From: Bombus terrestris
Taxonomy: Eukaryota; Arthropoda; Insecta; Hymenoptera; Apidae
Assembly: GCF_910591885.1 (NCBI RefSeq)
Contig: NC_063276.1
Location: 8,990,001 to 9,054,000, forward strand
DNA length: 64,000 bases
Reading direction: 5' to 3'
Notes under the pieces: model-generated
What the model was told of the DNA's origin: nothing
The model's database searches: none
What the model saw: only the letters and a program-made list of their open reading frames with translations
Shown here: positions 11,692 through 22,344 of the stretch, one piece after another
Numbering within the stretch: the first letter of the stretch is position 1
Layout: each line of letters opens with the position of its first letter
Translations under genes and position numbers: made by a program

Positions 11692-12392
11692 TTTTCGTAA
11701 GATTATCGCGCGACAGTCGGTCGGTAACGTTCTCATTATGCGCAATTACTTTCACACGTTTTGCCGTGGCGGTCGACCGGCTGGAATTAAGTATTCATGA
11801 CGCGTACGTCATCGGTAATCGGCCCCCGTTTCCAAAGAAATTCCCTACTCGCCACGGCCGAGTTTCCACGCCTCGCGGCTAATTGCCACCGCTGATAACA
11901 ACGATAGACCCCCTCTGCGTTTTCGAACGTGCAATTTACCAAGACACGCGTCCCCGCGATTTTATCTACAGTCAACGAGGACCGTTTCCAGAAACAGGGA
12001 AACATGTTTTCAAGCAACTGCCTCGCCGCGCAAAACATACCATTTTTACCATATTACCTGGTATTTATTTCATTCTCAATTGTGCTTTTATATTCTGAAA
12101 TTCTCAAAAATTTGAAGGCTGTTCCAATTTGAATGTTGTTTATTTCTGAGAATAGTTTTCTTTTTTCTCCTTCCATCTATGTATATTAATTCAAAAAATT
12201 GATACACACAGATTTAGGTAAAATTAAAATATAAACTTCAGGCTAACTAAAAAAATCAAAATGAGTATCAATATATTCTATTTCCATAGGAAACAGATAT
12301 TCCACTTCTGCTGGATCAAGATATGATATATTGGAATTACTACCAAGTTAAAATACAACAGTTACCTCTGATAATTATAAAGGAGTATTATA
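11692..12392. other. CpG-rich island and spacer
   Basis: 11692-12040 is a CpG-rich block containing ACGCGTACGTCATCGGTAATC (about 11799-11819), with no coding signal despite open frames on both strands. 12041-12392 is AT-rich and nothing is recognised. Confidence 0.45.
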
Positions 12393-12660
12393 AGTGGCTA
12401 TAAAAATTATTGACACACTCCCTTATTTTCTAACGAAGCATTCTTTTCTCATTTTCATAGTATCAGATTTTTATAATCATACAAGAGCGCTACTAAATAA
12501 TACGATCTATGATTCCAGCTGAGTCGTTGCTAGTCTATCACAGTGATTACTGCGATTGTAGGATGCGATTTATTTTAAAATATTTTGTAATTATTAATAT
12601 TAAATAGGAGTAGAAACATATCAACTCCAAACTAAGACATATCACACAGTAAATTTGTTA
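12393..12660. mobile_element. Tc1-like element fragment, one terminus only
   Basis: AGTGGCTATAAAAATTATTG begins immediately after TA (12391-12392) and matches the family terminus with the first C missing. The following bases (CCTTATTTTCTAACGAAGCATT) align with CCTTATACTCCAATGAAACACT in the copy at 57086. About 130 bp inside lies the segment shared with 1858-2103. No partner terminus was found within about 1 kb, so this is a truncated insertion and its right limit is approximate. Confidence 0.55.
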
Positions 12661-14690
12661 AGAAAACAGACGTTAAAACTTCCATCCGAACTTCGTCGAG
12701 CGTTTAAATCGTTGGCAAACTCGCCCCCAATACTCGTTACTCACTTTACAAACACCCAGCTAAAAAGGGCACAAACCCTATCATAAACCCTTCAGCCTTC
12801 CCCGCAAATAAACCAACAAAGGTGAGCTTCGAGAAAACTAAAAACCCAACGAGAAACAAAGTAAAGGCGAGCAAGCACGCTAGAAGGAGGGGGGTGGAAA
12901 ATGTACGATGCCTTAAGAAAGAAAGGAACCCTAAGAGGGCGAAGAACAGTGGTTACGACGAAATCATAAGCCGATGTTTAGACGCGCGCAGAGAGGAGGA
13001 CGTAACCTGGTAGATGGCGTGCCACGGAATCCACGGAAGAAAGGAAAAAATGACAGGGTTGCGCCCAATGCGTAAATGTCGACCAGTCACGCGAACACGC
13101 GAATCGCCTACGCAATTCAACGAATGTTAGAATAACGCTGGGACTACGTTTACGCAGCTCGTTCGCTAAAATACAGAATTAATCTTTGGTCATTGAGAAA
13201 TCATATTCAGAAATTTGACTTTTTAAACTAAAATAATGAAAATGAGAAAAATATGACGAGGACAAGGCGATTTTTCTTCCTTCTCTGAGCTTCGTATTAA
13301 TATTTGGAGAATAAAGAACGTTATTACGAAATTGAAATAGGAATAACGTATTATAGAAATTCACGAAGTTTTATGAGAGAAGAGGTTGGCAAACATATGA
13401 AATCCCAATAAAAAGATAGGATCTTTGTAATACGAAAAAAGTGATCTGTGTTATAGTCGACTATTATTTTATTTCATTCGAAGACAAAAGTTTAGAACAT
13501 TTAGCTAGTTTAGAATAATTAAATAACGCAGCAATGCATATGGAGCATATTGAAATGGATATTAGTTTCAACAGTAAGCAAGAGGAAGAACAAACGCTTC
13601 ACAATTTTTAAATAATTCAAAGATATAGAAAGCTTTGGTTGTAAGCTCAATTTGAAAAGCAGCACAAGGTTTCCTTTGGCTCGTGGGGTAGTCGACTGGC
13701 CGCCGCTATTCGTCACGAAACCGCCCCCTCAATCTCGAATTCTTCGGCCGGACTTCGACGAGCGTGGCATTGTTTCCGCGTTACGTAATCGTTTTTCATC
13801 GCGAAAACGGCGAATTTTTGCCGTTGAATTATTCATCCCCATTTTTATCGCCACCAGCGTTTCTTGCACGGGAAGGCTCGATAATTGCAGGTGAATACCG
13901 GTCTAAATGGGCTAAATTCGTCGCGAGTTTTATTGTTGCTGTGATGGATATTGTTATGGGTTATTTTTATGTAAGCGCTTTGTTACGTATATCGAGGAGT
14001 TTTACCTTCTGTTTGTTGATTTTCTGAAGCTTCAATTTTAAAGATTTGATTGTCTTTCAGTGAAGAATTCTTTTATTTTGACAACGAATGCGGGACGTGT
14101 GAAAGATTAGCTTATTGTTTAGGTTATGAGTATATTTACCTATTTAGATAAAGAGGGAGAGAGAGAAAATCGCCAAAAAATCATTTTTAAATATCAATAA
14201 TTTTCTTATTCGTATAGAAAACTGTGATGAGAAACATATCAAGATTCAATGATTGTTTTATCATATATTATAACAATTTATTTATGAACATGAACTTCTC
14301 TTTCTTTAGATAGAGAAATGGGGTAAGAAGAAACACTTGGTTATTCGAATGAGTTACATGAATGACATACAAATATACTGTTGGAATAATCGAATAATTT
14401 CGTTTTCATATAAGAGAACGTTACTTATTTTGAATTACATGTTATGAATACCAGAGTCAAACAGGAAAAACAATGTTTAAATAAATACGTCACGATTTCA
14501 TTCAGTTTCTATTTGCGTTCTACTAATTTTTTTTGCAAGAAGAACCATTTCCCATTCTCATTGATCGATTTTCGTTTCATTAGTAATTATTCTACTGGTC
14601 TAAGTTAATGAATGTTCGTTTAATTCTACTGTAATTCTAAATAACAGAACTGTAAGCATACTTGATCCATAATAGCATTGTAATGAAAAT
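12661..14690. other. CpG-rich islands (about 12670-13170 and 13670-13920) and spacers
   Basis: The first island contains an A/G-rich patch at 12820-12960, whose translation is a lysine/arginine-rich low-complexity frame and is not called. The second is a short CpG-rich block. 13171-13660 and 13930-14690 are AT-rich with nothing recognised. Confidence 0.4.
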
Positions 14691-15235
14691 GACGTAAGAG
14701 GTAAAGAAAGGTGATATCCTGCCTCGCCATAGGTGGCCTGACAAGTCTTCAACACCTTAAAAAGACTCTTCGACTCTTAATACGCTCGAATGAATCCTCC
14801 TAGGCAAAGGTCGCGCATTATCGGTCTCGCGAGCTCACTAATCCGCATGCAGAAATAATCGGTTTCTCCGGTCGGGAAACCGGCCAGGAGAAATATGAGG
14901 CTCGTTCTTTCGCAAGCGTTTCGGCCCACGCTCGCTTAATGCTCCACTTAGCCCACGTACATTATGAGCATTGACTTATTAATGAGGCGGCTTTACCCTC
15001 CTCGAAGCGTACAATGCGTACGGGCCGACGCTGCACGCTCAAACTCGCCTGTTACCTCTAATGAATAGAAATAAAAGATTCATCGTCGCGCTGCTTCCGA
15101 TGTTCTCGCGCCTAATCACGGTTATTGCGTTTTCTTGTCGCCCAGCCGCCGTTTCTTGCGGCCAGCCCAGTAATTGCGACCGAGGGTAGTACCTTCGTGT
15201 CTTCGCTGCTTAATATACCGTGTGTCTGGCTTATT
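14691..15235. promoter_or_regulatory. Candidate enhancer: CpG-rich block with clustered TAAT sites
   Basis: No protein-like frame covers this block, yet it is sharply different from its AT-rich flanks. TAAT cores occur at TAATCC (14839-14844, an Otx/Bicoid-class word next to GCATGC), AATAATCGG (about 14855), TTATTAATGA (14976), CTAATGAAT (about 15058), CCTAATCACG (15111) and TAATTGCG (15171). In a GC-rich context such density is unlikely to be compositional. The enhancer role is inference from motif clustering, and no target gene is visible. Confidence 0.35.
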
Positions 15236-15990
15236 TTGATTTATTAAACAGCTAGCACTGCTAGGATTACGTTTATTCTCACCGACAATTTGCTTTCGGA
15301 TGCCAAGCTTTCGTCCAAGAGGAATATCACATTAAGTTGGTATTTTTTCAGTGAAACAGCGAACAGCTTGGAAAATTTAGTTGGTGTCGCCTGATTATAG
15401 CTGATAATAATTGTTCAAGATAAATTTGATGTGTTATCCGTTTTTAAACTAGGTTTTACTTGTATTTATGCTATCTTGTAGCGAGTTAAAAGCGAGTTTA
15501 TATCATCTTGAGTTGTAGTTACGCTACCTCGTAGTCAGTTAATTTGGATTAAGTTTAATTTGTAATTTTGAGGCTAGAGAAATTTATACTATTTTGTATT
15601 CGGTTACAGTTGAGAATAGTTATTTATCCTCATGTTAGATTAAAGTGTTAATTACGGTAGAAGTTCATTTATCTGAACTTGTCAAGCGACAGTTTATATA
15701 ATTGTAGTTCATTTACTATTCCCACTATCTATTATTTCTCCTTCGTATAATAAGAGCTGATGTTCAGATAGGTGACTTCAATCGATAAAAGTGCAGTTGC
15801 CTCGGATATTAACTACAATTTCTTTGCAATAAGTGGGATTCTACTGTACGCTATTTTCTATTCAGTTAAACAAATATACGTTATTCGCTCTGAAGTTAGA
15901 TTTAACTATGTATACAATCTTTTATTACACACTCCACAAATTCTTCAAAATTCCTGCTTTGTACCCTAGATTCTTCTTCGACTACCTAAA
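15236..15990. other. AT-rich spacer with weak degenerate repeats
   Basis: Between about 15454 and 15630 the words TTTATGCTATCTTGTAGCGAG, TTACGCTACCTCGTAGTCAG and TTTATACTATTTTGTATTCGG recur at uneven spacing. They look like a very decayed tandem repeat of a ~21-34 bp unit. Nothing else is recognised. Confidence 0.35.
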
Positions 15991-17348
15991 CAGCTCGCCA
16001 ATACTCGGAAGATTCATCGGCGATCGGAATCAGTGTAGAGTCCATCGAGCGCGATCCTTCAAAGGAATTCCTAGAACCTGTAATCACGCTGCTGTCCGAG
16101 GTAGCCATCAATAGATGGACGTGAAACGAGACAGAAACACAAGAAACAGGCTCGCTCGACGATATAACAGAAAGATAAAGATAGTAAGAGCGTGGAGGAC
16201 TTAGCGAGCGAGCGAAGGACGAAGACGAGTGGACAAAGGGGTCTTTTAGGCAAATGAAGAACTGAGGGAACGATGCGAAAAAGGGAAGGCCCGCGGCAAA
16301 AGAGAAATGGGATAGAGAGACGATCACAGGGGAGGGCTGCCCTCTCCTCTCTGCTCGATGGCCATACCATCGTGTGTCTGCATTTTTCTGCTCGTAAATA
16401 AAGCGTGCCGCGCGATATATACCCACACACGGTGTACCAGCTTCTATTTCTCTCTCTTTCCCTCTGTTTCTCTTTACCTGCTATCTCTTGAAAGTAATCC
16501 GTGCTTCTCAATAATAAATCCGTCGTGAATACAGGATACGGGCAGACCATTTAAATCCGTGGTACATCGACCGAGTCCTCGCGAGTATTCGTGCGTGTAA
16601 CCGATGGCTTATGCCTGCCCTAGCCGCATCGAGGTAATACTTAAACCTTTACTTTCGCTCTGATCGTGGGGGTGCTGCCGAGGGGAGGTGGCCGAGGCGA
16701 GGTAGAGCGCGTGCTGCGTTTTATAGCCGTGCCGGCCAGTCTGGATACTTTTTTACGTTCAATACCATGGCCCGTTGAATTATTTCGGTGTATTACGTTC
16801 CTGGATTGAACTGGCCGCGTTGCGCCTTCCTGTATAGCTCTGTTTCTTTTTTCCTTGCTGCGACCAGCGTTTCGTCTTTCCTTCTGACTTTCGGCTTGGG
16901 GACGGAAAGCGACAGCGGTCGAAGGTTTCTACGAAGCTGACTGCACGCGTACAAGATGTAGGAATGGGTTCGAGGTGAATTGAGAATTTTCTTGCAGGTT
17001 TTAGAGGGGCTGCGTATGCTGGAATATCTACGAGGGAGACTGTTATTCTTTGGCTATGGGTAGGAATGAATGAAATTTTATGTGGGTAGCTGGATGGGTG
17101 GGAGAATGGTAGTAATAACGTATTGTATTTCTCCTAGTGCATATACGTAGCATCGTAGGCAGTATTGTATATATATACAAATGAGTACGTACATTTTTGT
17201 CCGATAGTGGCTAAACATTTCGTAATTTGAAATATAACATAATATAACTTAGTTCACCTTGTAATAATGAAGAATGATAATCAGTAAGCGTAACAAATTT
17301 CATTTTGCGATTCGAAAGATCGTTTATCTATATCCCAGATGTAAATAT
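15991..17348. other. CpG-rich island (about 15990-16960) and spacer
   Basis: This is one of the longest islands in the window. Its two long minus-strand frames overlap each other, translate to low-complexity serine/arginine-rich sequence and are not called. It contains CT-rich patches near 16440-16480. 16961-17348 is a spacer without recognised content. Confidence 0.4.
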
Positions 17349-17350
17349 TA

Positions 17351-17556
17351 GGTTGTCTGAAAAGTTTCTTTCGTTTCATAAGGTGATAATAGATGAACTT
17401 TTTGTCTGTTTTATATTATTTTATTGAACTAGGTATGATCCATTTCGTTATATTTCTATTATTATGTTCGTGCATAATTGAATAAACTAATATAAAACAA
17501 AAAACATTGTGCGTCTATTATTTCCTTATAAAACGAAAGAAACTTTTCGGACAATC
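17351..17556 (+). mobile_element. mariner-type foldback MITE, copy 1
   Basis: The left end GGTTGTCTGAAAAGTTTC and the right end GAAACTTTTCGGACAATC are inverted repeats. TA flanks both sides (17349-17350 and 17557-17558). The inverted repeat is not limited to the ends: about 90 bp of each half align in opposite orientation, so most of the 206-bp element can fold on itself. There is no transposase frame. The copy at 59484-59690 is the same sequence in reverse orientation, so movement would need a transposase supplied elsewhere. Confidence 0.9.
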
Positions 17557-17558
17557 TA

Positions 17559-19092
17559 ATACTAAATCAATGTTATGGATGATAGCGTATAACATAATAT
17601 ACATATAAGCAGGTAGACATTTTTCAAACTAGCTACAATTTACATTGTCATTAGTTTTTCATTTCTATATTCCAAATAATTTACAGAGGGTTAATCCTTC
17701 TATTTGATCGATTCATATCTTACGAGTCTTCCACAAACAAAGCTTTAATGCGGGATTTGATTCTTTTGTAATATATATTTCTGCAGATTTCAAACACAAA
17801 TAATTAAATAAGAAATTTCATTGAAAGCGTCAGGTAGCAAATTGAACGAAGGTTTCAAGTGACGTAAAACTATACGGTTGAACCTTGTTAATTAATTTAA
17901 CAAGCAAGTCGAGAACCAACAAGAATCGTGGCCTCATGTTACAATCATTCGACGACTACAAGAGATTTCAATTGAAACTACAGGCTATTGGTATTATCGC
18001 AATCAGAACCTCTTAAAGGATTCTGAGAAAATTCTCGATTAAACGAGCTACGAAATTTACGAAGCCACGCGACCGAACACGTTGTCCAAGTATAAATCTC
18101 GTCGTTTAACGTTTGGAACAACATCCACGAGCAATCTCGGCGCACGGAAAGCTGGCAAACAACTAAAAATGAGTGAAATGAACGCTCGACCGACACGAGC
18201 ATGGCCAGGGAACACGGGTAACTGATAGAGAGGTAGATTGCTACGTCGTTTTGTAGCCTGTAAAGCGGTTTTGTGGTCCGCAGCGTTGTCTCTCGTAGAC
18301 TGTAAACTCGTTTCGTGAATTATAGCGTCTTCTTGTAGATTGTAATTGCGTTTCCGTGGATCTCCAGCTTCGTCTCTTTGGCTGCAGTATCACTTTATGC
18401 GCTGTCCTTCGCGTAACGTAACGTACGCGTGACTCAGGGAAATGATCCTCTCGAAGACTTTATCATCAACAGAACGGAGTATAAAGTCGAGAAAGATTTA
18501 GAAAGTGCTTATCAAGCTTGTTGATAACTTTTCATTTTTATACGTGACGCGGTTCTACGTATTTTATAAAATGGCAAATATCTTTCTAGGGGGAAACACT
18601 GCAATCGTTGAATCATTATTCGAAGACAAAATTTATTTCCTTTGTATTTATTACACCGGCAAAATGATAAGTTTGAGGAGATGTAAGGAAAGAGAAATAA
18701 GTCAATATAATTTTTTATTCAAAGCTTATTATTAAACAAAAATTTCAGTCCTAGACAAAAAGACTTCCCCAACTGAGTTTTCAATTTAAAACAATTTATC
18801 TAGTAGAACTTTGAAAATACTCAATTATAATTAAACAAAAACACATTCTCATTAAAGTACCACCGAACACCATCTGACAATTAACCTCATTAATTCCTCT
18901 ACACCTTTCTTCATCAACAACATTACACCTAACTTTTCAACCTCCTACTCTTCTAAAATCCAAAGTTATTCGAAAAATATGAAACTATGAAACATTTTCA
19001 TTAAGACATCATGAAACTTCACTCAACCATCAATACGATAAATTTCTACACGAAAAAGCCCACGCGTTAAAATATCGCTTATCCTTCTATGA
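17559..19092. other. AT-rich spacer with a CpG-rich island (about 18040-18500)
   Basis: The island contains repeated wording around 18240-18360 (TTGTAGCCTGTAA, CGTAGACTGTAA, TTGTAGATTGTAA) that suggests a small decayed tandem repeat of about 50 bp. The spacers on both sides are AT-rich and hold nothing recognised. Confidence 0.4.
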
Positions 19093-19311
19093 TCAAAACT
19101 CGAAATCCAGAAAGTGTGGAGTACCTCTTACGAAACCTTCAGTGTCGTAAGAATTCATGACTGTGCAGATCCAAAGAAGGAGGATTCCTGAAGATCGAGG
19201 ATCAAGGGTATCCTTAACCCAATGGCTCTTCCACGGTTGGGAACGTGGAAGCTTGTCGCGTTCGTAGACCGCTATCCGGATTCCTCTGGCGGGACGCGAA
19301 AGTAGGCGCAT
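19093..19311 (-). CDS. Possible coding fragment, unknown product
   Basis: This is an ATG-initiated frame of 72 codons on the same strand as the fragments at 19561-19737 and 20032-20476. Its composition is mixed, with four tryptophans and few low-complexity runs (for example PWKSHWVKDTLDPRSSG). It ends DFEF before the stop. An in-frame TAA lies eight codons upstream of the ATG, so it would be either a complete small ORF or an exon entered after that stop. No domain or signal peptide is recognised. It is listed because of its position and composition only. Confidence 0.22.
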   Translation of the reverse strand: MRLLSRPARGIRIAVYERDKLPRSQPWKSHWVKDTLDPRSSGILLLWICTVMNSYDTEGFVRGTPHFLDFEF

Positions 19312-19560
19312 CAGGAAACAAAAGGAGCATTATTCGAGACAAGCTAGAGACATCGCAGACAGCGTGAAATACGTAGTGGCTGTGCACGGTGATAGATAGC
19401 CTCGAGCACCATTAACGCCGTGTTGAAACGACGTGGGACAGGCGAAAAGAAAGGCGGCGAGCGTGGCTTGAAAAATCTGTGTGGATGCCTCTTTGTCGTT
19501 CCGCGTCGCTGTTCCTTGTGAAAGGTCGATTCGCGGCGCGATAACGAGCCGTAAGTGTCG

Positions 19561-19737
19561 CTAATCGATAGGCCAGCTGAAAGTGTATCGTGTACGGAGA
19601 ACGCGACGTAGTATGGTCGATGTGTTTAGGTTCTTTCGCAACAGCTGTAATTCTCGATTGGAACCTTTAAGGCGGTGCAAGTCGATGTAATCTAGAAGCT
19701 GTACAGGCATATGTCTGTGTCTCAAAAGATCTGTCAG
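19561..19737 (-). CDS. Candidate internal exon of an unrecognised helical protein
   Basis: The minus-strand frame reads through LLRHRHMPVQLLDYIDLHRL and then NRELQLLRKNLNTSTILRR. It has the charge and leucine pattern of a helical or coiled-coil segment. A good splice acceptor precedes it: a CTAAC branch-like word, a pyrimidine-rich stretch and GACAG ending at 19738. The segment NRELQLLRKNL resembles TKELQILRRNL in the fragment at 20032-20476, about 10 identities in 21 aligned residues. Shared leucines use different codons (TTA/CTT, TTG/CTT, CTA/TTG), as expected for anciently related coding DNA. The 3' limit is uncertain because a donor could lie before the in-frame TAG. The family is not identified. 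Confidence 0.38.
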   Translation of the reverse strand: MTDLLRHRHMPVQLLDYIDLHRLKGSNRELQLLRKNLNTSTILRRVLRTRYTFSWPID

Positions 19738-20031
19738 TCGGGTAAGACGAGACAATCGTTAGAAGGTAATATGTCATTTCTTTATTTGAATAAATATTTC
19801 TTTACTAAAACTAAAGAGGATCTTTATGTATTTATGGGAAATTTAAATGTATAAAAATGTAATATTGAAAAATATCCATAAAAATGTGGATTTGTATTAA
19901 ATCCCACAGTTTATTTGTCATATTTTCTCCCTGTTGTCTTCAAATATTTTTATATAAAACAATATAGTTTCCATTTTTTTAACCTCTGATTTTGTCAACC
20001 CAAAACTCAGCATTCTTCGAATATCACGTAA

Positions 20032-20476
20032 TCAGAGTGTTGTATGTATATCGAGATAGGAAGGAGGCGAAATTTCCTTGATTCCATACAATGTCGAAGG
20101 AAATTCGTTACTGTCGGCAGAGGCGTACGAAATTTCGCAGACTGGTTGCAAATTTCTCGCGAAATACCTATCCACCTTCAAACTATGCTCGAAAGCCTGC
20201 CAAACAGAATATCCCTGTTTCGTGTTTAGTCGATCTGCGCATTGATAACCATACTGCTTGGCTTTCTGATCCCGTTCATCTAATAAATTCTTGTCGACCT
20301 CCATTCAGACTGCTCTGTTTCATCAATAGTAATAGAAGCATCCAATCTCAGGTCCTGTATTCTGTTTCTTTCTAACAGGATCACGGTATTGCGCCTTCTT
20401 ACATACAATATCCTATTTAGCGTTTTTTCGTTCTGCAAGTTACGTCGAAGTATTTGAAGTTCCTTGGTTTTTTTTT
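20032..20476 (-). pseudogene. Frameshifted coding fragment, unrecognised helical protein
   Basis: Two consecutive open frames on the minus strand abut. The first runs from about 20476 and reads KELQILRRNLQNEKTLNRIL and onwards to IDETEQSE, after which its frame reaches TAG at 20282-20280. The second opens at 20304 with MEVDKNLLDERDQKAKQYG and runs 90 codons to a stop at 20032. A one-base difference near 20303-20306, in a GAATGG context, would join them. The upstream edge also meets a run of nine A on this strand, where another slip may have occurred. The composition is that of a helical, partly charged protein. It resembles the fragment at 19561-19737. It may be a real gene with an assembly error, a true pseudogene, or two exons with an unseen boundary. 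Confidence 0.38.
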
Positions 20477-22113
20477 ATCTTTTAGGTAAAATTAGAAAAC
20501 CTTAGGTGCTTCGCAGAAATCTTGAAGTAAGACAATTAATTTGGACTTTATTTTTTTAGATCCTAACTATTCTTCGGGTAATTTTATTAGTTTATAATAT
20601 CATATGTATTATATTATAGTGTTATTGCGTTATAGTGTGATATTAAGTTTCAATAGAGATAGAACATATTATTGCAGCACATGCATACAGAGACTCGCGA
20701 ACATATTTGATATTTATCATAGAAATTTGTTTCGTATTCATTGTATTAAAATATTCTATCTCACTTTTTTTAGAAAGTTAAAATACCCTATTTATACATC
20801 GATTGGTAATATCATTGGTAACAATTAGATTGGTTGCTATAAAATAATCACCAAATATTCTAAATTGAACGAAGAAAGCAAAAACGACAGAAGGAAAATA
20901 ATAAAACTTCAAATTTTGCGGAAGTTAGATAGAATGTTTTAACTTTGTAGACATTTTAACTAACGATAAGGTGAGCAGTATAAGCGACAAGCTTCCGGAA
21001 CATGTCATCGCGATCAGAATAACGACAGGTGTTACACAGAATGTGTTATATTACACAAAATGTGTCACACAAAAAAAGGGAATAACCACGAAACGGGGAG
21101 ATTGATGGCAGAACGTCGTCAAAGCGTGTCAAAGTCAGAAACACGTTTCCGGGATTGTAAGCGCGTCGATGCGAGGCCGTTCGATGCGAATTTTTCGTTT
21201 ATCCGACGCAACTCAACTTAAACGCGAATCCTCGTTGTCTCTCGCTCTCTGTTTCTCTCGCTTCATGGCCAGGAAATCGTGTCACAGGCTTTGTCACACA
21301 CGCACACCTGCGGATCGCAATTTTCCCTGGAAATATCTGCTCCCAAATTGACTTTTTGACAACCGCGGGGACAGCTATTTCGGACGCGATCGTGGAGACA
21401 CCAGGCTTTGCATCGAAACGAACCGATCGCGCCTCGTCATCGGCGAAATTGAGTTTCGACGGTCTCCTATCTACGAAATATTATATTTTCAGAGGAAATC
21501 TTCGATCCTGGGGAAGTCCTTCGAGAAACGGTTGCCTTTGTATAACGCTCGTTTCGGAAAAAAAATCGGAGATCGATTAAAAATGAGAATCGTTTTGATT
21601 TACAGGAAGTTACAGAGAATATTACATGCCAAAATTTTGGAAACGCATGAATAGAATTTTAATCAACTGATCGATTGTACTTGGATTTGCAGATCCTGTT
21701 ATAAAATGATGGACAACAGTGTGATTGCTTTGTCGTATTTTTTTGTAAGGAAAATATAATTGGTGTAAGATATATAGTGAAATTGTAAATTAAATCAAAT
21801 TAAATTTCAGACTACAAAAATTCTTCGTGATTTGATATCTACAATAATCTTCTTTATCATATGCGTGTATTTTGTGAAAAATAGTAAACTATGTATTTTT
21901 AGAACCCCCCTCCAGGATATTATGCTGCATACGAAAGCAAAGACAATTCTGAATTAATATTATGCTACTTTATATGTCATAAATTATTACTTCTGGACTG
22001 ATTCAATATTAATAGCTAGTGTTAGTAATGTTAATATTCAATTAATGTTAGAAGTTAGAAAAAGCTTAGGGAAGATTGGTAGACTGATCCTGAAACAGAG
22101 ATTAATGCAATTA
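20477..22113. other. Spacer and CpG-rich island (about 20960-21600)
   Basis: 20477-20960 and 21601-22113 are AT-rich. The island carries several short open frames without protein-like composition. Exons linking the minus-strand fragments at 22114-22344 and 20032-20476 could lie here, but none was recognised. Confidence 0.35.
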
Positions 22114-22344
22114 TTAGTGGTCAATAAATAATTTTTTGTAATATTTCGCTTCTTTAAAAGAATTTTTTGGCACTCTAGAGCAATTCTTGTATCCCTTCAT
22201 CATCCACCCACGAGGGTCGTACGATCCCGGTTCGGAGATGTGAACATCGTGTGACCATTTGTAACTTGGAACGGAAGGAACGAGATTGGGCATCTTGTCG
22301 GGTGTTGAAGAGGTGAAGATTTCGGAGGTCATGTCATTAGTCAT
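22114..22344 (-). CDS. Candidate small gene or terminal exon, unknown product
   Basis: This minus-strand frame of 76 codons has strongly protein-like composition and codon use. After a variable start it reads DKMPNLVPSVPSYKWSHDVH, then ISEPGSYDPRGWMMKGYKN, and ends in a lysine/tyrosine-rich tail KEAKYYKKLFIDH before TAA. The low-GC surroundings make such a mixed frame unlikely by chance. Three in-frame ATGs exist. An in-frame TGA lies just before the first of them. Alternatively the ACAAG before the third ATG could be a splice acceptor preceded by CTAATGAC and a pyrimidine-rich stretch. No domain or family is recognised. It lies on the same strand as the fragments at 19.1-20.5 kb, but a link to them is not shown. 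Confidence 0.4.
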   Translation of the reverse strand: MTNDMTSEIFTSSTPDKMPNLVPSVPSYKWSHDVHISEPGSYDPRGWMMKGYKNCSRVPKNSFKEAKYYKKLFIDH

